Source of the DNA: Hymenobacter sp. HSC-4F20
GTDB lineage: Bacteria; Bacteroidota; Bacteroidia; Cytophagales; Hymenobacteraceae
DNA: 64,000 nt
Assembly: GCF_019599275.1 (NCBI RefSeq)
Contig: NZ_JAHZTD010000002.1
Span: forward strand, 1,364,001-1,428,000
Direction of reading: 5' to 3'
Part shown: piece by piece, positions 35,598 through 43,792 of the stretch
Position numbering within the stretch: position 1 is the first letter of the stretch
Layout of the letters: each line of letters begins with the position of its first letter
Position numbers and translations under genes: made by a program
Notes under the pieces: model-generated
What the model saw: the letters and a program-made list of their open reading frames with translations, nothing else
The model's database searches: none
What the model was told of the DNA's origin: nothing

Positions 35598-36080
35598 TCA
35601 ACGGGTAGTAACTGGTAGGACGTACTGATTTTTATTCCAGCGCAGGTAGCCCTCGCGCATGTACATCCCCATATGCCCGCGCGGAATGTTACTGGCTGCC
35701 GTGGGCAGAGGCAGTTGCAGCTGGAGGTAGGTGATAACGCCATTAAGGCGCCGCTCCCGCAGAACCTGCCGGCCTTGCTGTAAAGCGATATAGCGTTCTA
35801 CTACAGCTCCGTTCCGACGCTGGATAGTTTTATGCTTCCAGTGAAAGCGGCCTGAAGCACCTGGTAAAAAGCCTTCTACCACGTGGCGGCGGGCACCTAA
35901 GTGCGATGTCTTGGCTTTGAAGTGTGCCGATTGCTGCTGAATAGCCAGCTTAGTTTCGCCGGCAAAATTGAGCAGAGAGTCTCGCGCGGCTACAGCGCGG
36001 GCTGGGTCAGTTATAATCTGAGCTACGCTAACTTGAGCGCCGCATAGGAACACGGACAGAAGTAGAAGTTTTTGAATCAT
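35598..36080 (-). CDS. Secreted protein of unknown function
   Basis: 160 residues if started at 36080 (MIQKLLLLSVFL), giving a clean signal peptide ending VSVAQ. The mature part is basic and helical at first (AVAARDSLLNFAGETKLAIQQ) and ends in a segment with GMYMREGYLRWNKNQYVLPV. No family recognised. It converges with recJ, 27 bases away, with no clear hairpin between. The longer frame starting at 36134 would put 18 charged residues before the signal peptide and is less likely. Confidence 0.65.
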   Translation of the reverse strand: MIQKLLLLSVFLCGAQVSVAQIITDPARAVAARDSLLNFAGETKLAIQQQSAHFKAKTSHLGARRHVVEGFLPGASGRFHWKHKTIQRRNGAVVERYIALQQGRQVLRERRLNGVITYLQLQLPLPTAASNIPRGHMGMYMREGYLRWNKNQYVLPVTTR

Positions 36081-36676
36081 GTGACTAGATAAACGAACGG
36101 AGGAAGATAATTGCTTTTCCTGGCCTTCGTTCACAAAAACAATACCATTTTTATATATAGTGAAATATATACTCTTAGAGCGTGCGTGTATCTACCCACC
36201 CGTGCTATAAGCAGTAGTTGGGGCCATAGCCGCTACAGGAGTATAGGCAGGCCGGAGCCACGGGCTTGCAGCCTATACACATTGGCCAGAAACACGGCAA
36301 TCAACAGTGAAAGTAGCCCTAGGCAGGGGCCAGGCTATTTTCGCTGCCTCACTTAGGCATACCAGTAGCAGCGGGGCGGGCAGATAGGGTAGCACAACGC
36401 GCACGAAACCAGCCGGAGCCACACGGTGCATCACTCCAGCTCCCGGAAAGAAAAAACCAGCAGGGAGCAGCTATAGGCCGTGAAGCGTTTTCTGGCTGTT
36501 GCCTGACGAAAGCAAGCGGCCGGGAGTTCTGCCAGCTGAGCAGTGAACGGCTGCTACGAGTTTCGTCGTTACCCAGCAGGACCGGGCTACGGCGCGACAC
36601 TGCCCCGGCCCCGCTGGCAATGCGTACCTTGGTGCCGGCGTTATAGCCTCCTCCATCCATCTATTCTTGTTTGTTA
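36081..36676. other. Intergenic region, no gene supported
   Basis: 596 bases between divergent genes. The minus strand is open over 36349-36660, but the translation is Arg/Ser/Trp-biased and looks non-coding. The one structure is GTATAGGC (36241-36248) inverted at 36271-36278, a hairpin with a 22-base loop. Confidence 0.6.
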
Positions 36677-38515
36677 ATGAAGACGCTTTATCTGGCGCTC
36701 GGTCTCGGGCTGGCTTCTGTGGGTAGCGTTGCCGCCCAGCAGTCAACGGGTTACCGCATCAACCTCGACCTGCAGAACGTGCAGAACGACCGAGTTCGAG
36801 TAGTTATTAACACGCCGGCGGTAAAGGAAGCCCAGGCTACCTATGTAATTCCTTCGGTGGTGCCGGGCTCGTACTCCAAAAAGGACTATGGCCGCTTCGT
36901 GACGGATTTCAAGGCCTTCGACAAGCAGGGCAAACGTCTGAAAGTAAAAAACAATGGGCCGAATCTGTTTGTCATCGATAACGCCAAAAATCTGACCCGG
37001 CTTGAGTACCTCGTCGATGATACCTGGGATGCCAAGCAGGACGACTCGTTTATTTTCCAGCCCGGCGGCACCAACATCGACGCCGGCCGCAACTTCACCA
37101 TCAACCACTATGGCTTCTACGGCTACTTGGAGGGCTATAAGATGCAGCCCTACCAGGTAAATGTGCAGAAGCCCGCCCCCCTCTACGGCGCTACCGCCCT
37201 GGATGTGCGCCGCGAATCGGCCACGCAGGACGTGTTTACGGCCCCCGACTACGTTACCCTGGCCGACGGCCCGATTCTGTACGCCCAGCCCGATACGGCC
37301 AGCTTCAGCACCGGCGGCGCGCGCATTTCGGTAGCGGTGCTGTCGGAGGGCGGAGTCGTGAAGGCCGCCAACGTAAGCCAGATGCTGCGGCCCATGTCGG
37401 AGGCCCTGACCAAGTTCTTTGGTAAGATGCCCGTGCCGCGCTACCAGTTTCTGTTCTACTTCCCCGGTATGAACTCGCCGCTCAACAGCAAAAACGGTGG
37501 CTACGGGGCCATGGAGCACAGCTATTCCTCTCTCTACTTCCTGCCCGAGATGCCCGATCCGGAGCGCCTGCGCAGCATGGTGCTGGAGGTAGCCTCGCAC
37601 GAGTTCCTGCACATGCTGGCCCCGCTCAACATCCACAGCCGCGAAATTGGGGAATTCGACTTCCGCGACCCGAAAATGTCGCAGCACCTGTGGCTGTACG
37701 AGGGCGTGACGGAGTACGTCTCGCAGCTAGTGCAGGTACGCGGCGGCCTGATTACGCCCGACGAGTTCCGGGAACGGATAAAAACCAAAATCGATAATGC
37801 CGGCAAGTTTGAGAACGTATCGTTTACCGAGATGAGCCGCCGGATTCTGGAAGCTCCCTACAAGGATATGTATCCGAATGTGTATGAGAAAGGTGCCCTT
37901 ATCGGGCTGCTGCTCGATATCCGCATCCGGGAACTGAGCCAGGGCCGTCAGACCCTGCGCGATGTGCTGCTGGCCCTGCGCGAGAAGTACGGCCCCACTC
38001 GCTCCTTCGAGGATAAAGACCTCATCCCCGAAATTGTGGCCCTCACCAGCCCCGAGCTACAGCCCTTTTTCACGCGCTACGTGCAGGGCAACGAGCCCTT
38101 ACCGCTGGCCGAGTACCTGGGCAAGATTGGCTGGACGTACGCTCCCGTTGGCCAGGCTCGGGTGAAGGCTTTCGGCAACCTGGGCTTTGGCTACGACCAG
38201 GAAAAAGACCAGTTCCGGGCCGTGAAAACTAAGGCCGATGAAAACGCCTTCGGCCTGAAAGAAGGCGACGTGATTGTGGCCGTAAACGGACAGGCCGTGA
38301 CCATGCAAACCGCCGAGAAGCTGCTGCGCCCCCTGGTAGAGCCCAAGTCGGGAAACCCCGTGCGGGTAAAATTCCGGGATGGAGCCAGCGGCCCGGAGCA
38401 GGAGCGCCAGGCAGCCCCGCGCGAGTTCGACGTGGAGGTCAAAAACCTGGTGGAGCCCGTGCCTACCCCCACGCCCGCCCAGCAAGCCCTGCAGGAGGCG
38501 CTGCTGAAAGGGTAA
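36677..38515 (+). CDS. M61-family metallopeptidase with PDZ domain
   Basis: 612-residue exported zinc peptidase of the M61 (glycyl aminopeptidase) family. Signal peptide to SVAAQ, then an N-terminal beta domain (YVIPSVVPGSYSKKDYGRF). The catalytic domain has HEFLH at residues 308-312 and the downstream LYEGVTEY glutamate. A C-terminal PDZ domain (LGFGYDQEKDQFRAV, GLKEGDVIVAVNGQAV) spans about residues 500-590. It likely acts in the periplasm on peptides. ATG at 36677 is preferred over a TTG two codons upstream. Confidence 0.93.
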   Translation: MKTLYLALGLGLASVGSVAAQQSTGYRINLDLQNVQNDRVRVVINTPAVKEAQATYVIPSVVPGSYSKKDYGRFVTDFKAFDKQGKRLKVKNNGPNLFVIDNAKNLTRLEYLVDDTWDAKQDDSFIFQPGGTNIDAGRNFTINHYGFYGYLEGYKMQPYQVNVQKPAPLYGATALDVRRESATQDVFTAPDYVTLADGPILYAQPDTASFSTGGARISVAVLSEGGVVKAANVSQMLRPMSEALTKFFGKMPVPRYQFLFYFPGMNSPLNSKNGGYGAMEHSYSSLYFLPEMPDPERLRSMVLEVASHEFLHMLAPLNIHSREIGEFDFRDPKMSQHLWLYEGVTEYVSQLVQVRGGLITPDEFRERIKTKIDNAGKFENVSFTEMSRRILEAPYKDMYPNVYEKGALIGLLLDIRIRELSQGRQTLRDVLLALREKYGPTRSFEDKDLIPEIVALTSPELQPFFTRYVQGNEPLPLAEYLGKIGWTYAPVGQARVKAFGNLGFGYDQEKDQFRAVKTKADENAFGLKEGDVIVAVNGQAVTMQTAEKLLRPLVEPKSGNPVRVKFRDGASGPEQERQAAPREFDVEVKNLVEPVPTPTPAQQALQEALLKG

Positions 38516-38651
38516 CGGGTAGGGCAGAAGTGGCCAGCGACGGGTAGCCCGCGTGCTCTAGCGTCTGCGCAGTGGAAGCCTCTGGCCGCTGTTTTATCGG
38601 TCCACGATGAATACTCCCTGGCTCAGGGAATAACCCCCGGGCCAGGCGCCG

Positions 38652-38693
38652 CCATGAGGCGCGCAGGATGCTTCTACTGCGCCTCGGCATGAC
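38652..38693. repeat. Second degenerate palindromic repeat
   Basis: CATGAGGCGC (38652-38661) is inverted as GCGCCTCggCATG. The right end, ending GGCATGACA, resembles the right end of the element at 7280-7306. Confidence 0.45.
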
Positions 38694-38751
38694 ATTTGGC
38701 GCCCTCTTACCCCCACGCCTGCTTACCAAGTACCTACTGCCCAATACCACT

Positions 38752-38759
38752 TACCTTTG
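38752..38759 (+). promoter_or_regulatory. Bacteroidota -7 promoter box for lptB
   Basis: TACCTTTG is a full match to TAnnTTTG and ends only six bases before the lptB ATG, so the mRNA may be nearly leaderless. Confidence 0.55.
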
Positions 38760-38765
38760 CCTTCT

Positions 38766-39497
38766 ATGATTCTTCGCGCTGAACACCTAGTCAAGAAATA
38801 CAAGTCGCGCACGGTGGTGAACGATATGTCGCTGCACGTGGAACAGGGCGAAATCGTGGGCCTGCTGGGGCCGAACGGGGCCGGCAAAACCACCTCCTTT
38901 TACATGACGGTGGGCATGGTGAAGCCCAACGAGGGCAAGGTGTTTCTCGACGACAAGGATATCACCAAGTTGCCCATTTACCAGCGCGCCCGCCTCGGCA
39001 TCGGCTATCTGGCGCAGGAGGCATCGGTGTTCCGGGACCTCACGGTCGAGGAAAACGTACTATCAGTGCTGGAAATGACCGACTTGCCCAAACAAGCTCA
39101 GCGCGACAAGGTTGAGGAGCTGCTCAACGAGTTCAGCCTAACTCACGTGCGCAAAAACCTGGGCCGGGTGCTAAGCGGGGGGGAGCGACGGCGCACCGAA
39201 ATTGCCCGGGCTTTGGCCGTCGACCCCAAGTTTGTGCTCCTCGATGAGCCGTTCGCCGGCGTCGACCCTATTGCTGTGGAAGAAATCCAGGGCATTGTAG
39301 CCAAGCTCAAGCACAAGAACATCGGCATTCTGATTACTGACCACAACGTAAACGAAACGCTTAGCATCGTTGACCGGGCCTACCTACTCTTCGAAGGCAA
39401 GCTGCTGAAAGCCGGCACGGCTGAGGAACTGGCCGAAGACGAGATGGTACGCCGCGTGTACTTGGGCAAGCACTTTGAGCTAAAGCGCAAGATTTGA
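38766..39497 (+). CDS. lptB: LPS export ABC transporter ATPase LptB
   Basis: Cytoplasmic ATPase of the LptB2FG pump that extracts lipopolysaccharide from the inner membrane. 243 residues. Walker A GPNGAGKT at 35-42, signature [15 protein letters not shown], Walker [14 protein letters not shown] and the His-loop [10 protein letters not shown] are all intact, and [18 protein letters not shown] is the LptB-type Q-loop region. ATG at 38766 starts the protein at [12 protein letters not shown]; an in-frame TTG nine bases upstream overlaps the promoter box and is unlikely. Confidence 0.97.
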   Translation: MILRAEHLVKKYKSRTVVNDMSLHVEQGEIVGLLGPNGAGKTTSFYMTVGMVKPNEGKVFLDDKDITKLPIYQRARLGIGYLAQEASVFRDLTVEENVLSVLEMTDLPKQAQRDKVEELLNEFSLTHVRKNLGRVLSGGERRRTEIARALAVDPKFVLLDEPFAGVDPIAVEEIQGIVAKLKHKNIGILITDHNVNETLSIVDRAYLLFEGKLLKAGTAEELAEDEMVRRVYLGKHFELKRKI

Positions 39498-39541
39498 AAA
39501 CAACAGGAATCAATTGCAGTCTGCAGAGGATGAGGCAACTA

Positions 39542-39566
39542 GGGCGAGGCACTGCTTCGCCCTTTC
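39542..39566 (+). terminator. Probable terminator after lptB
   Basis: GGGCGA (39542-39547) pairs with TCGCCC (39557-39562), followed by TTTCTCG. Confidence 0.55.
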
Positions 39567-39679
39567 TCGTGGCACGGCCAGCCGAATCGGATTTCGTGGT
39601 AGTCTGGTAACTTTCCGGTGCGGGCAAGGGTACAGAAAACCCCTTTCCCCGGTCTTTCATCTCCCACCCATCTTTCCCC

Positions 39680-41206
39680 GTGATTAGTACCGTTCTGACT
39701 TGGGCCGTGCAGCGCCGACTGGCTAGCATTGAGCACATCCGCCGCTACCCCCACGAGGTGCAGCAGCAGGTGTTGCAGGAGTTGCTCCGCACCGCGCGCC
39801 CCACCGAATGGGGGCAGCGCTACGGCTTTGGCGAGGGCCTAACAGCCCGGGAGTTTGCTCAGCGCGTGCCTATTAGCAGTTACGAAGAACTTTACCCCGA
39901 AATCGAGCGGGTGCTGCGCGGCGAGGCCAACGTGCTCTGGCCCGGAACGGTGCAGTGGTTTGCCAAAAGCAGCGGCACTACCAACGCCCGTAGCAAGTTT
40001 ATCCCCGTCACGCGTGAGTCGTTGCAGGAGGGCCACTACCGCGCTGGCCGCGACATGACCGCTCTGGCTACCCTTCATTACCCCGACGTAAACATCCTGG
40101 GCGGCAAAACCCTGTCGCTGGGCGGAACGCACGGTCCTAACCCCTTCCGCCCGGCAGACGCCGGTTCGCGGGTGGGCGACGTGTCGGCCGTGATTATGCA
40201 GAACCTGCCGGCCTGGGCCGAGTTTGTGCGCACGCCGCCCCTGGAACTGGCTCTGCTGGATGAGTGGGAAGAAAAGATTGCCCGCATTGCCCGCCACGTG
40301 CTTACAGTTGATGTGCGCGTGTTGGCTGGCGTGCCCACTTGGATGATTGTGCTGCTACGCCGCGTAACGGAGCTGGCCGGGGCCGCCTCCATCCTGGACG
40401 TGTGGCCGCGGCTAGGCTTGTTTCTGCACGGGGCAGTAGCCTTCGGGCCGTACCGGGAGCTGTTCCGGCAGTTGATTCCGAGCTCCCGAATGCACTATCT
40501 GGAAATCTACAACGCTTCCGAGGGCTACCTCGCCCTTCAGGATGAGCCCGACTCCGAAGACCTGCTGCTGCTGCTGAACCACGGCATCTACTACGAGTTT
40601 CTGCCCCAGGACCAGTGGGAGGCCGCCGAGCCCCGGGCCGTCGGCCTAGAAGACGTGCAGCTAGGCCGCAGCTACGCTCTCATTATCAGTACCAACGCCG
40701 GCCTGTGGCGCTATAAGATTGGCGATACCGTGCGCTTTACCAGCTTGGCGCCCTACCGCATTCGAATTTCGGGCCGGACCAAGCACTTCCTGAATGCCTT
40801 CGGCGAAGAGGTAGTAGTGGAAAACGCCGATGCCGCCATTGCTGCCGCCTGCGCGGCTACCGGCACCACCGTGCGCGACTATACCGCCGCCCCGATCTAC
40901 TTCGCTACTCACGACGGTGGCTCGCGCGGCGGCCACCAGTGGGTGATTGAGTTTACGCAGCCGCCAGCGGATACCAGCCAGTTTGCCGAGGTGCTGGACA
41001 CTACCCTGCGCCAACTCAACTCCGACTACGACGCCAAACGCCACCGTGACCTGGCCCTGCTGCCGCCCCACCTGACCATGGCTCCCGCTGGTACCTTTGA
41101 GCAATGGCTGGCCGGCCGTGGCAAGCTGGGCGGCCAGCACAAAGTCCCCCGCCTGAGCAATTCCCGGGAACTGCTGGAGGAACTGCTTGGTCAACTAAGA
41201 AAATAG
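39680..41206 (+). CDS. GH3-family acyl-adenylate enzyme
   Basis: 508 residues related to the plant GH3 auxin-amino acid ligases, members of the acyl-adenylating superfamily. Seen: WFAKSSGTTNARSKFIPVT (ATP-binding P-loop-like), the middle YNASEGYLALQ, LWRYKIGDTVRF and SGRTKHFLNAFGEEV, all conserved in GH3 proteins. In bacteria the substrate is unknown; conjugation of a carboxylic acid to an amino acid is the family activity. A gene of this type next to lptB recurs in Bacteroidota. Starts with GTG. Confidence 0.9.
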   Translation: MISTVLTWAVQRRLASIEHIRRYPHEVQQQVLQELLRTARPTEWGQRYGFGEGLTAREFAQRVPISSYEELYPEIERVLRGEANVLWPGTVQWFAKSSGTTNARSKFIPVTRESLQEGHYRAGRDMTALATLHYPDVNILGGKTLSLGGTHGPNPFRPADAGSRVGDVSAVIMQNLPAWAEFVRTPPLELALLDEWEEKIARIARHVLTVDVRVLAGVPTWMIVLLRRVTELAGAASILDVWPRLGLFLHGAVAFGPYRELFRQLIPSSRMHYLEIYNASEGYLALQDEPDSEDLLLLLNHGIYYEFLPQDQWEAAEPRAVGLEDVQLGRSYALIISTNAGLWRYKIGDTVRFTSLAPYRIRISGRTKHFLNAFGEEVVVENADAAIAAACAATGTTVRDYTAAPIYFATHDGGSRGGHQWVIEFTQPPADTSQFAEVLDTTLRQLNSDYDAKRHRDLALLPPHLTMAPAGTFEQWLAGRGKLGGQHKVPRLSNSRELLEELLGQLRK

Positions 41207-41237
41207 TTACATTCGGAAGTCGTCTTACTTCCTTCCG

Positions 41238-41741
41238 ATGTTTTTCCGAAACCGAATAGCTAGTACACCGCGGCCTGACTGGGCCATAGAGTGGTTGTTG
41301 CTAGCCAGCACCCTGGTGCTTACTTCGTGTGCCACGGCACGCCGCGGCCCTGTTGGCTTCTGGTCGCACAACCGCTACGACGGGGGCGGGGAGCAGCGGC
41401 ATGGGCCGTGGCGGGAGTATTTCGATGCCCAGGAGCAACGGCTCGCCAACCGCGGGCGATACCAGCACGGCCTGCCAGTGGGCCGCTGGCATACTTATAC
41501 CCCCACGGGGCAGCTAGAGCGCACGGAACGGTTTTACCGACACCCGTATGGCTTAGTCAGGCTGACCTACTACCACCCCAATGGCCAGGTGGCCAAACGT
41601 GGGCGGGCCCGCTACCGCGCTGAGCCCACTGGCGCGCATTTCTTTTGGTTCGGGGAGTGGCAGCGTTTCGCCCCGGATGGCCAGCCGCTGCCCTCGGAGT
41701 GGTATCTGGATGGCCGGCAGACTGCTCCACCATCCCAATAA
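41238..41741 (+). CDS. Lipoprotein with YwqK/MORN-like repeats
   Basis: 167 residues. The signal sequence ends in the lipobox LTSC. Repeats of the form GPWREYFDAQEQ, GRWHTYTPTGQLERTERFY and LTYYHPNGQVAKRGR are MORN-variant/YwqK-like beta repeats, each about 22 residues, seen in toxin-antitoxin-associated and envelope proteins. It follows the GH3 gene by 31 bases; no toxin partner is visible. Function unknown. Confidence 0.8.
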   Translation: MFFRNRIASTPRPDWAIEWLLLASTLVLTSCATARRGPVGFWSHNRYDGGGEQRHGPWREYFDAQEQRLANRGRYQHGLPVGRWHTYTPTGQLERTERFYRHPYGLVRLTYYHPNGQVAKRGRARYRAEPTGAHFFWFGEWQRFAPDGQPLPSEWYLDGRQTAPPSQ

Positions 41742-41985
41742 GGGAATCACGGAACCACAATAAAACAGTAGTATAGCGGGGTAGGGTAGTTTATTGTATT
41801 ATAACAAAGCATGCTGAGTAGGCGACGGACCCAGTGCATGCGGTATAAATCCGATTAACAGCTGATTGCGTACTTGGACAATGGAGTTGTTCACCGGGTA
41901 TATTGACCCCGGGAACGAGTAGTCATGCATTTTTGTAAGAGCAGGACCTATCTTGCTTCTCATAAATTATCCTAAAACTCAACCC

Positions 41986-42159
41986 ATGTCTGTTACTACC
42001 TCCTCTTCGCATCGCTCGGGCAAAGGGCGTCGCCGCAGCCTCAAGAAGAATGATACTGTATCAGTTCGGAAGACGCGCGCTACAGTAGGGTTTCTAGGCT
42101 TATTGCTATTGGCATTGCTGGCTAGCCTAGGCGTTATTGCCGCCACAGCAACGCAGTAA
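41986..42159 (+). CDS. Small basic single-pass membrane protein
   Basis: 57 residues from the ATG at 41986: a Ser/Lys/Arg-rich N-terminus (SGKGRRRSLKKND) and one transmembrane helix (GFLGLLLLALLASLGVIAA). No family recognised. Its signal for being real is the clean two-part layout; translation is not proven. The 244 bases before it (41742-41985) are AT-rich and hold no other gene. Confidence 0.5.
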   Translation: MSVTTSSSHRSGKGRRRSLKKNDTVSVRKTRATVGFLGLLLLALLASLGVIAATATQ

Positions 42160-42180
42160 AACAGTACTACGGTACTTGGC

Positions 42181-42217
42181 GGGCCCCACTCTCGAAGTAT
42201 GACCGAGGGCGGGGCCC
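42181..42217. terminator. GC-rich hairpin between convergent genes
   Basis: GGGCCCC (42181-42187) pairs with GGGGCCC (42211-42217), with inner CTCG/CGAG. No T-run, so termination is tentative. Confidence 0.4.
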
Positions 42218-42238
42218 ACGTGTTTGTGGGCAAGTGCC

Positions 42239-43021
42239 TTACTCGTCGAGAATACCGCCCACCAAGTTCCCGAAAACACCGCCGCTTTCTTTCTGTACAT
42301 TACCCCCGGCAGGAGCCAGAGCTTGAATCAGCTTCTTAATGGGCATGGATTGCAGCCATACCCGGCCGGTGCCGCGCAGGGTAGCCAACAAGAGCCCTTC
42401 ACCCCCGAAAATCATGGACTTAAGGCCGCCGGCGCGGGCAATGCTGAAGTCGATGCCCGGCTCAAAGGCAACCACGCAGCCGGTATCCACGCGCAGCAGC
42501 TCATTGTGGAGGCGCTTTTCAATAATGGTACCGCCCGCGTGAATAAAGGCTTTACCGTCGCCGGTGAGCCGCTGCAAAATGAACCCCTCGCCCCCGAATA
42601 AGCCGGCGCCCAGCTTCTGATTGAAGTGCAGGTTGATTTTGGTACCTCGGGCTGCGGCCAGAAAGCCGTCTTTCTGCACAATAAGTCCCTGCGGTAACTC
42701 GCGTAAGTCAATTGGGATAATGGTACCGGGGTAAGGGGCTGAGAAGGCCACGTGAGCTTTCCCGTAGCCACCCCGGTGGGTGAAGTGCGTCATAAACAGC
42801 GACTCGCCCGTAATCAGACGGGTGCCGGCCGAGAAAAGCTTGCCCATAAAGCCTTGCTCCGGTTCCGAGCCGTCGCCCATCTTGGTTTCAAAGGCAATAC
42901 TCTCGCTCATGTACACCATGGCCCCGGCCTCGGCAATTACCGTCTCGTTGGGGTCCAGCTCTACTTCCAGCACCTGGATATCGGTGCCAATGATTTTATA
43001 GTCGACTTCGTGGGAGCGCAT
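42239..43021 (-). CDS. AIM24 / TIGR00266-family protein
   Basis: 260 residues of the AIM24-like beta-rich family. Conserved features: VELDPNETVIAEAGAMVYMS, FTHRGGYGKAHVAF, GFLAAARGTKI and SMIFGGEGLLLATLRGTGRVWLQS. The family is widespread in bacteria and related to a mitochondrial inner-membrane protein, but its biochemical role is unknown. Start at 43021 (MRSHEVDYKI) rather than the upstream in-frame start. In the sense direction CCCTACCCT abuts the ATG. Confidence 0.9.
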   Translation of the reverse strand: MRSHEVDYKIIGTDIQVLEVELDPNETVIAEAGAMVYMSESIAFETKMGDGSEPEQGFMGKLFSAGTRLITGESLFMTHFTHRGGYGKAHVAFSAPYPGTIIPIDLRELPQGLIVQKDGFLAAARGTKINLHFNQKLGAGLFGGEGFILQRLTGDGKAFIHAGGTIIEKRLHNELLRVDTGCVVAFEPGIDFSIARAGGLKSMIFGGEGLLLATLRGTGRVWLQSMPIKKLIQALAPAGGNVQKESGGVFGNLVGGILDE

Positions 43022-43077
43022 AGGGTAGGGGCAAAAGAACAAGGAAAAAGCTGGCCCAAGTATAGCAAAACGCGAAT

Positions 43078-43188
43078 TGATAACGCAGTAAAATCAATCG
43101 TCCGTTACCGGGGCGCTTCGCTGCATTGTCAGGCTAGGCCATCTGCAGGCGGAAGTGCCCCGGTAACGGACGATGTTCCTCGTTATCA
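43078..43188. repeat. Long nested inverted repeat (18-bp core stem)
   Basis: ATCGTCCGTTACCGGGGC (43097-43114) is perfectly inverted at 43157-43174. TGATAACG (43078-43085) is inverted at 43181-43188. Within the 42-base loop CTTCgCTGCA and TGCAGgcgGAAG can extend the stem. It occupies the whole gap between two minus-strand genes and has no T-run. Confidence 0.75.
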
Positions 43189-43201
43189 GCATGCGGTAGG
43201 C

Positions 43202-43573
43202 TTACTCTTCGTCGCTGGCTTTTAGCTCCTCGTCGTCGGGGTCAGCTTCCGCCTTAGGTCCTTTCTTTTTCGCCTCCTTGCTGGTACGGCGCATAAAATC
43301 CTCATCCGACTCTTCGGGCTCCTGGGCTCCTTCCTCCAACGGGAAGTCCTCATCCTCCTCGTCTTTCTCCCCAAACTGCCCGTCGCGGTTAACCAGCTTC
43401 TTGTCGCGCACGTGCCGATTCAGAAACTGGTTGATATCCTCGATGGAATAATTGGAGGTGATTTCGCCGAGCGGGTTCACCTTGATTTCAAAGCCCTCTA
43501 GCTCCTTATGGACGCGGGCTTTTTTCTCGGGGTCGTTCTTTTTCTTTTTGGGGCTAACGGGTTTCTTGGCCAT
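43202..43573 (-). CDS. Charged small protein of unknown function
   Basis: 123 residues: a Lys-rich N-terminus (PVSPKKKKNDPEKK), a compact conserved core (HKELEGFEIKVNPLGEITSNY then SIEDINQFLNRHVRDKKL) and an acidic Glu/Asp-rich tail. The core recurs in Bacteroidota hypothetical proteins. The acidic tail is probably disordered. No enzyme motif. It lies downstream of gltX with a terminator between, so it has its own expression. Confidence 0.8.
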   Translation of the reverse strand: MAKKPVSPKKKKNDPEKKARVHKELEGFEIKVNPLGEITSNYSIEDINQFLNRHVRDKKLVNRDGQFGEKDEEDEDFPLEEGAQEPEESDEDFMRRTSKEAKKKGPKAEADPDDEELKASDEE

Positions 43574-43711
43574 GATGCGGGCAGCTAAAGTCGGTTCATC
43601 GGTTCAATGCGCCGGCCACCTACGCGGGTAAGCAGCCTTGAAACGATAGTACGAGCCAGCTCCCCTACCGGTTGATGCCGCCCTTCTTCTGTCGTCGTTT
43701 CGTGCCCTCTG

Positions 43712-43766
43712 CCCACTAAAAAACGCCTGCCTGACTTGGTAAGTCCGGCAGGCGTTTTTTAGTGGG
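43712..43766. terminator. Strong terminator after gltX
   Basis: A 20-bp stem (43712-43731 with 43747-43766) contains AAAAAACGCCTGCC and its complement, with GACTT/AAGTC pairing inside. Poly-A on the left gives poly-T for the minus-strand gltX transcript. Confidence 0.92.
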
Positions 43767-43792
43767 AAATCGGCTAAGTGCCGGGCCTAACG

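Noticed and set aside
36349..36660. 103-codon minus-strand frame in the 36 kb gap
   Set aside because: Translation is Arg/Ser/Trp-rich and has no domain or promoter; a short frame like this is expected in GC-rich DNA.
38835..38850. GCACGTGGAACA resembling a parS half-site in lptB
   Set aside because: Only one half matches and it encodes the lptB protein; a chance match.
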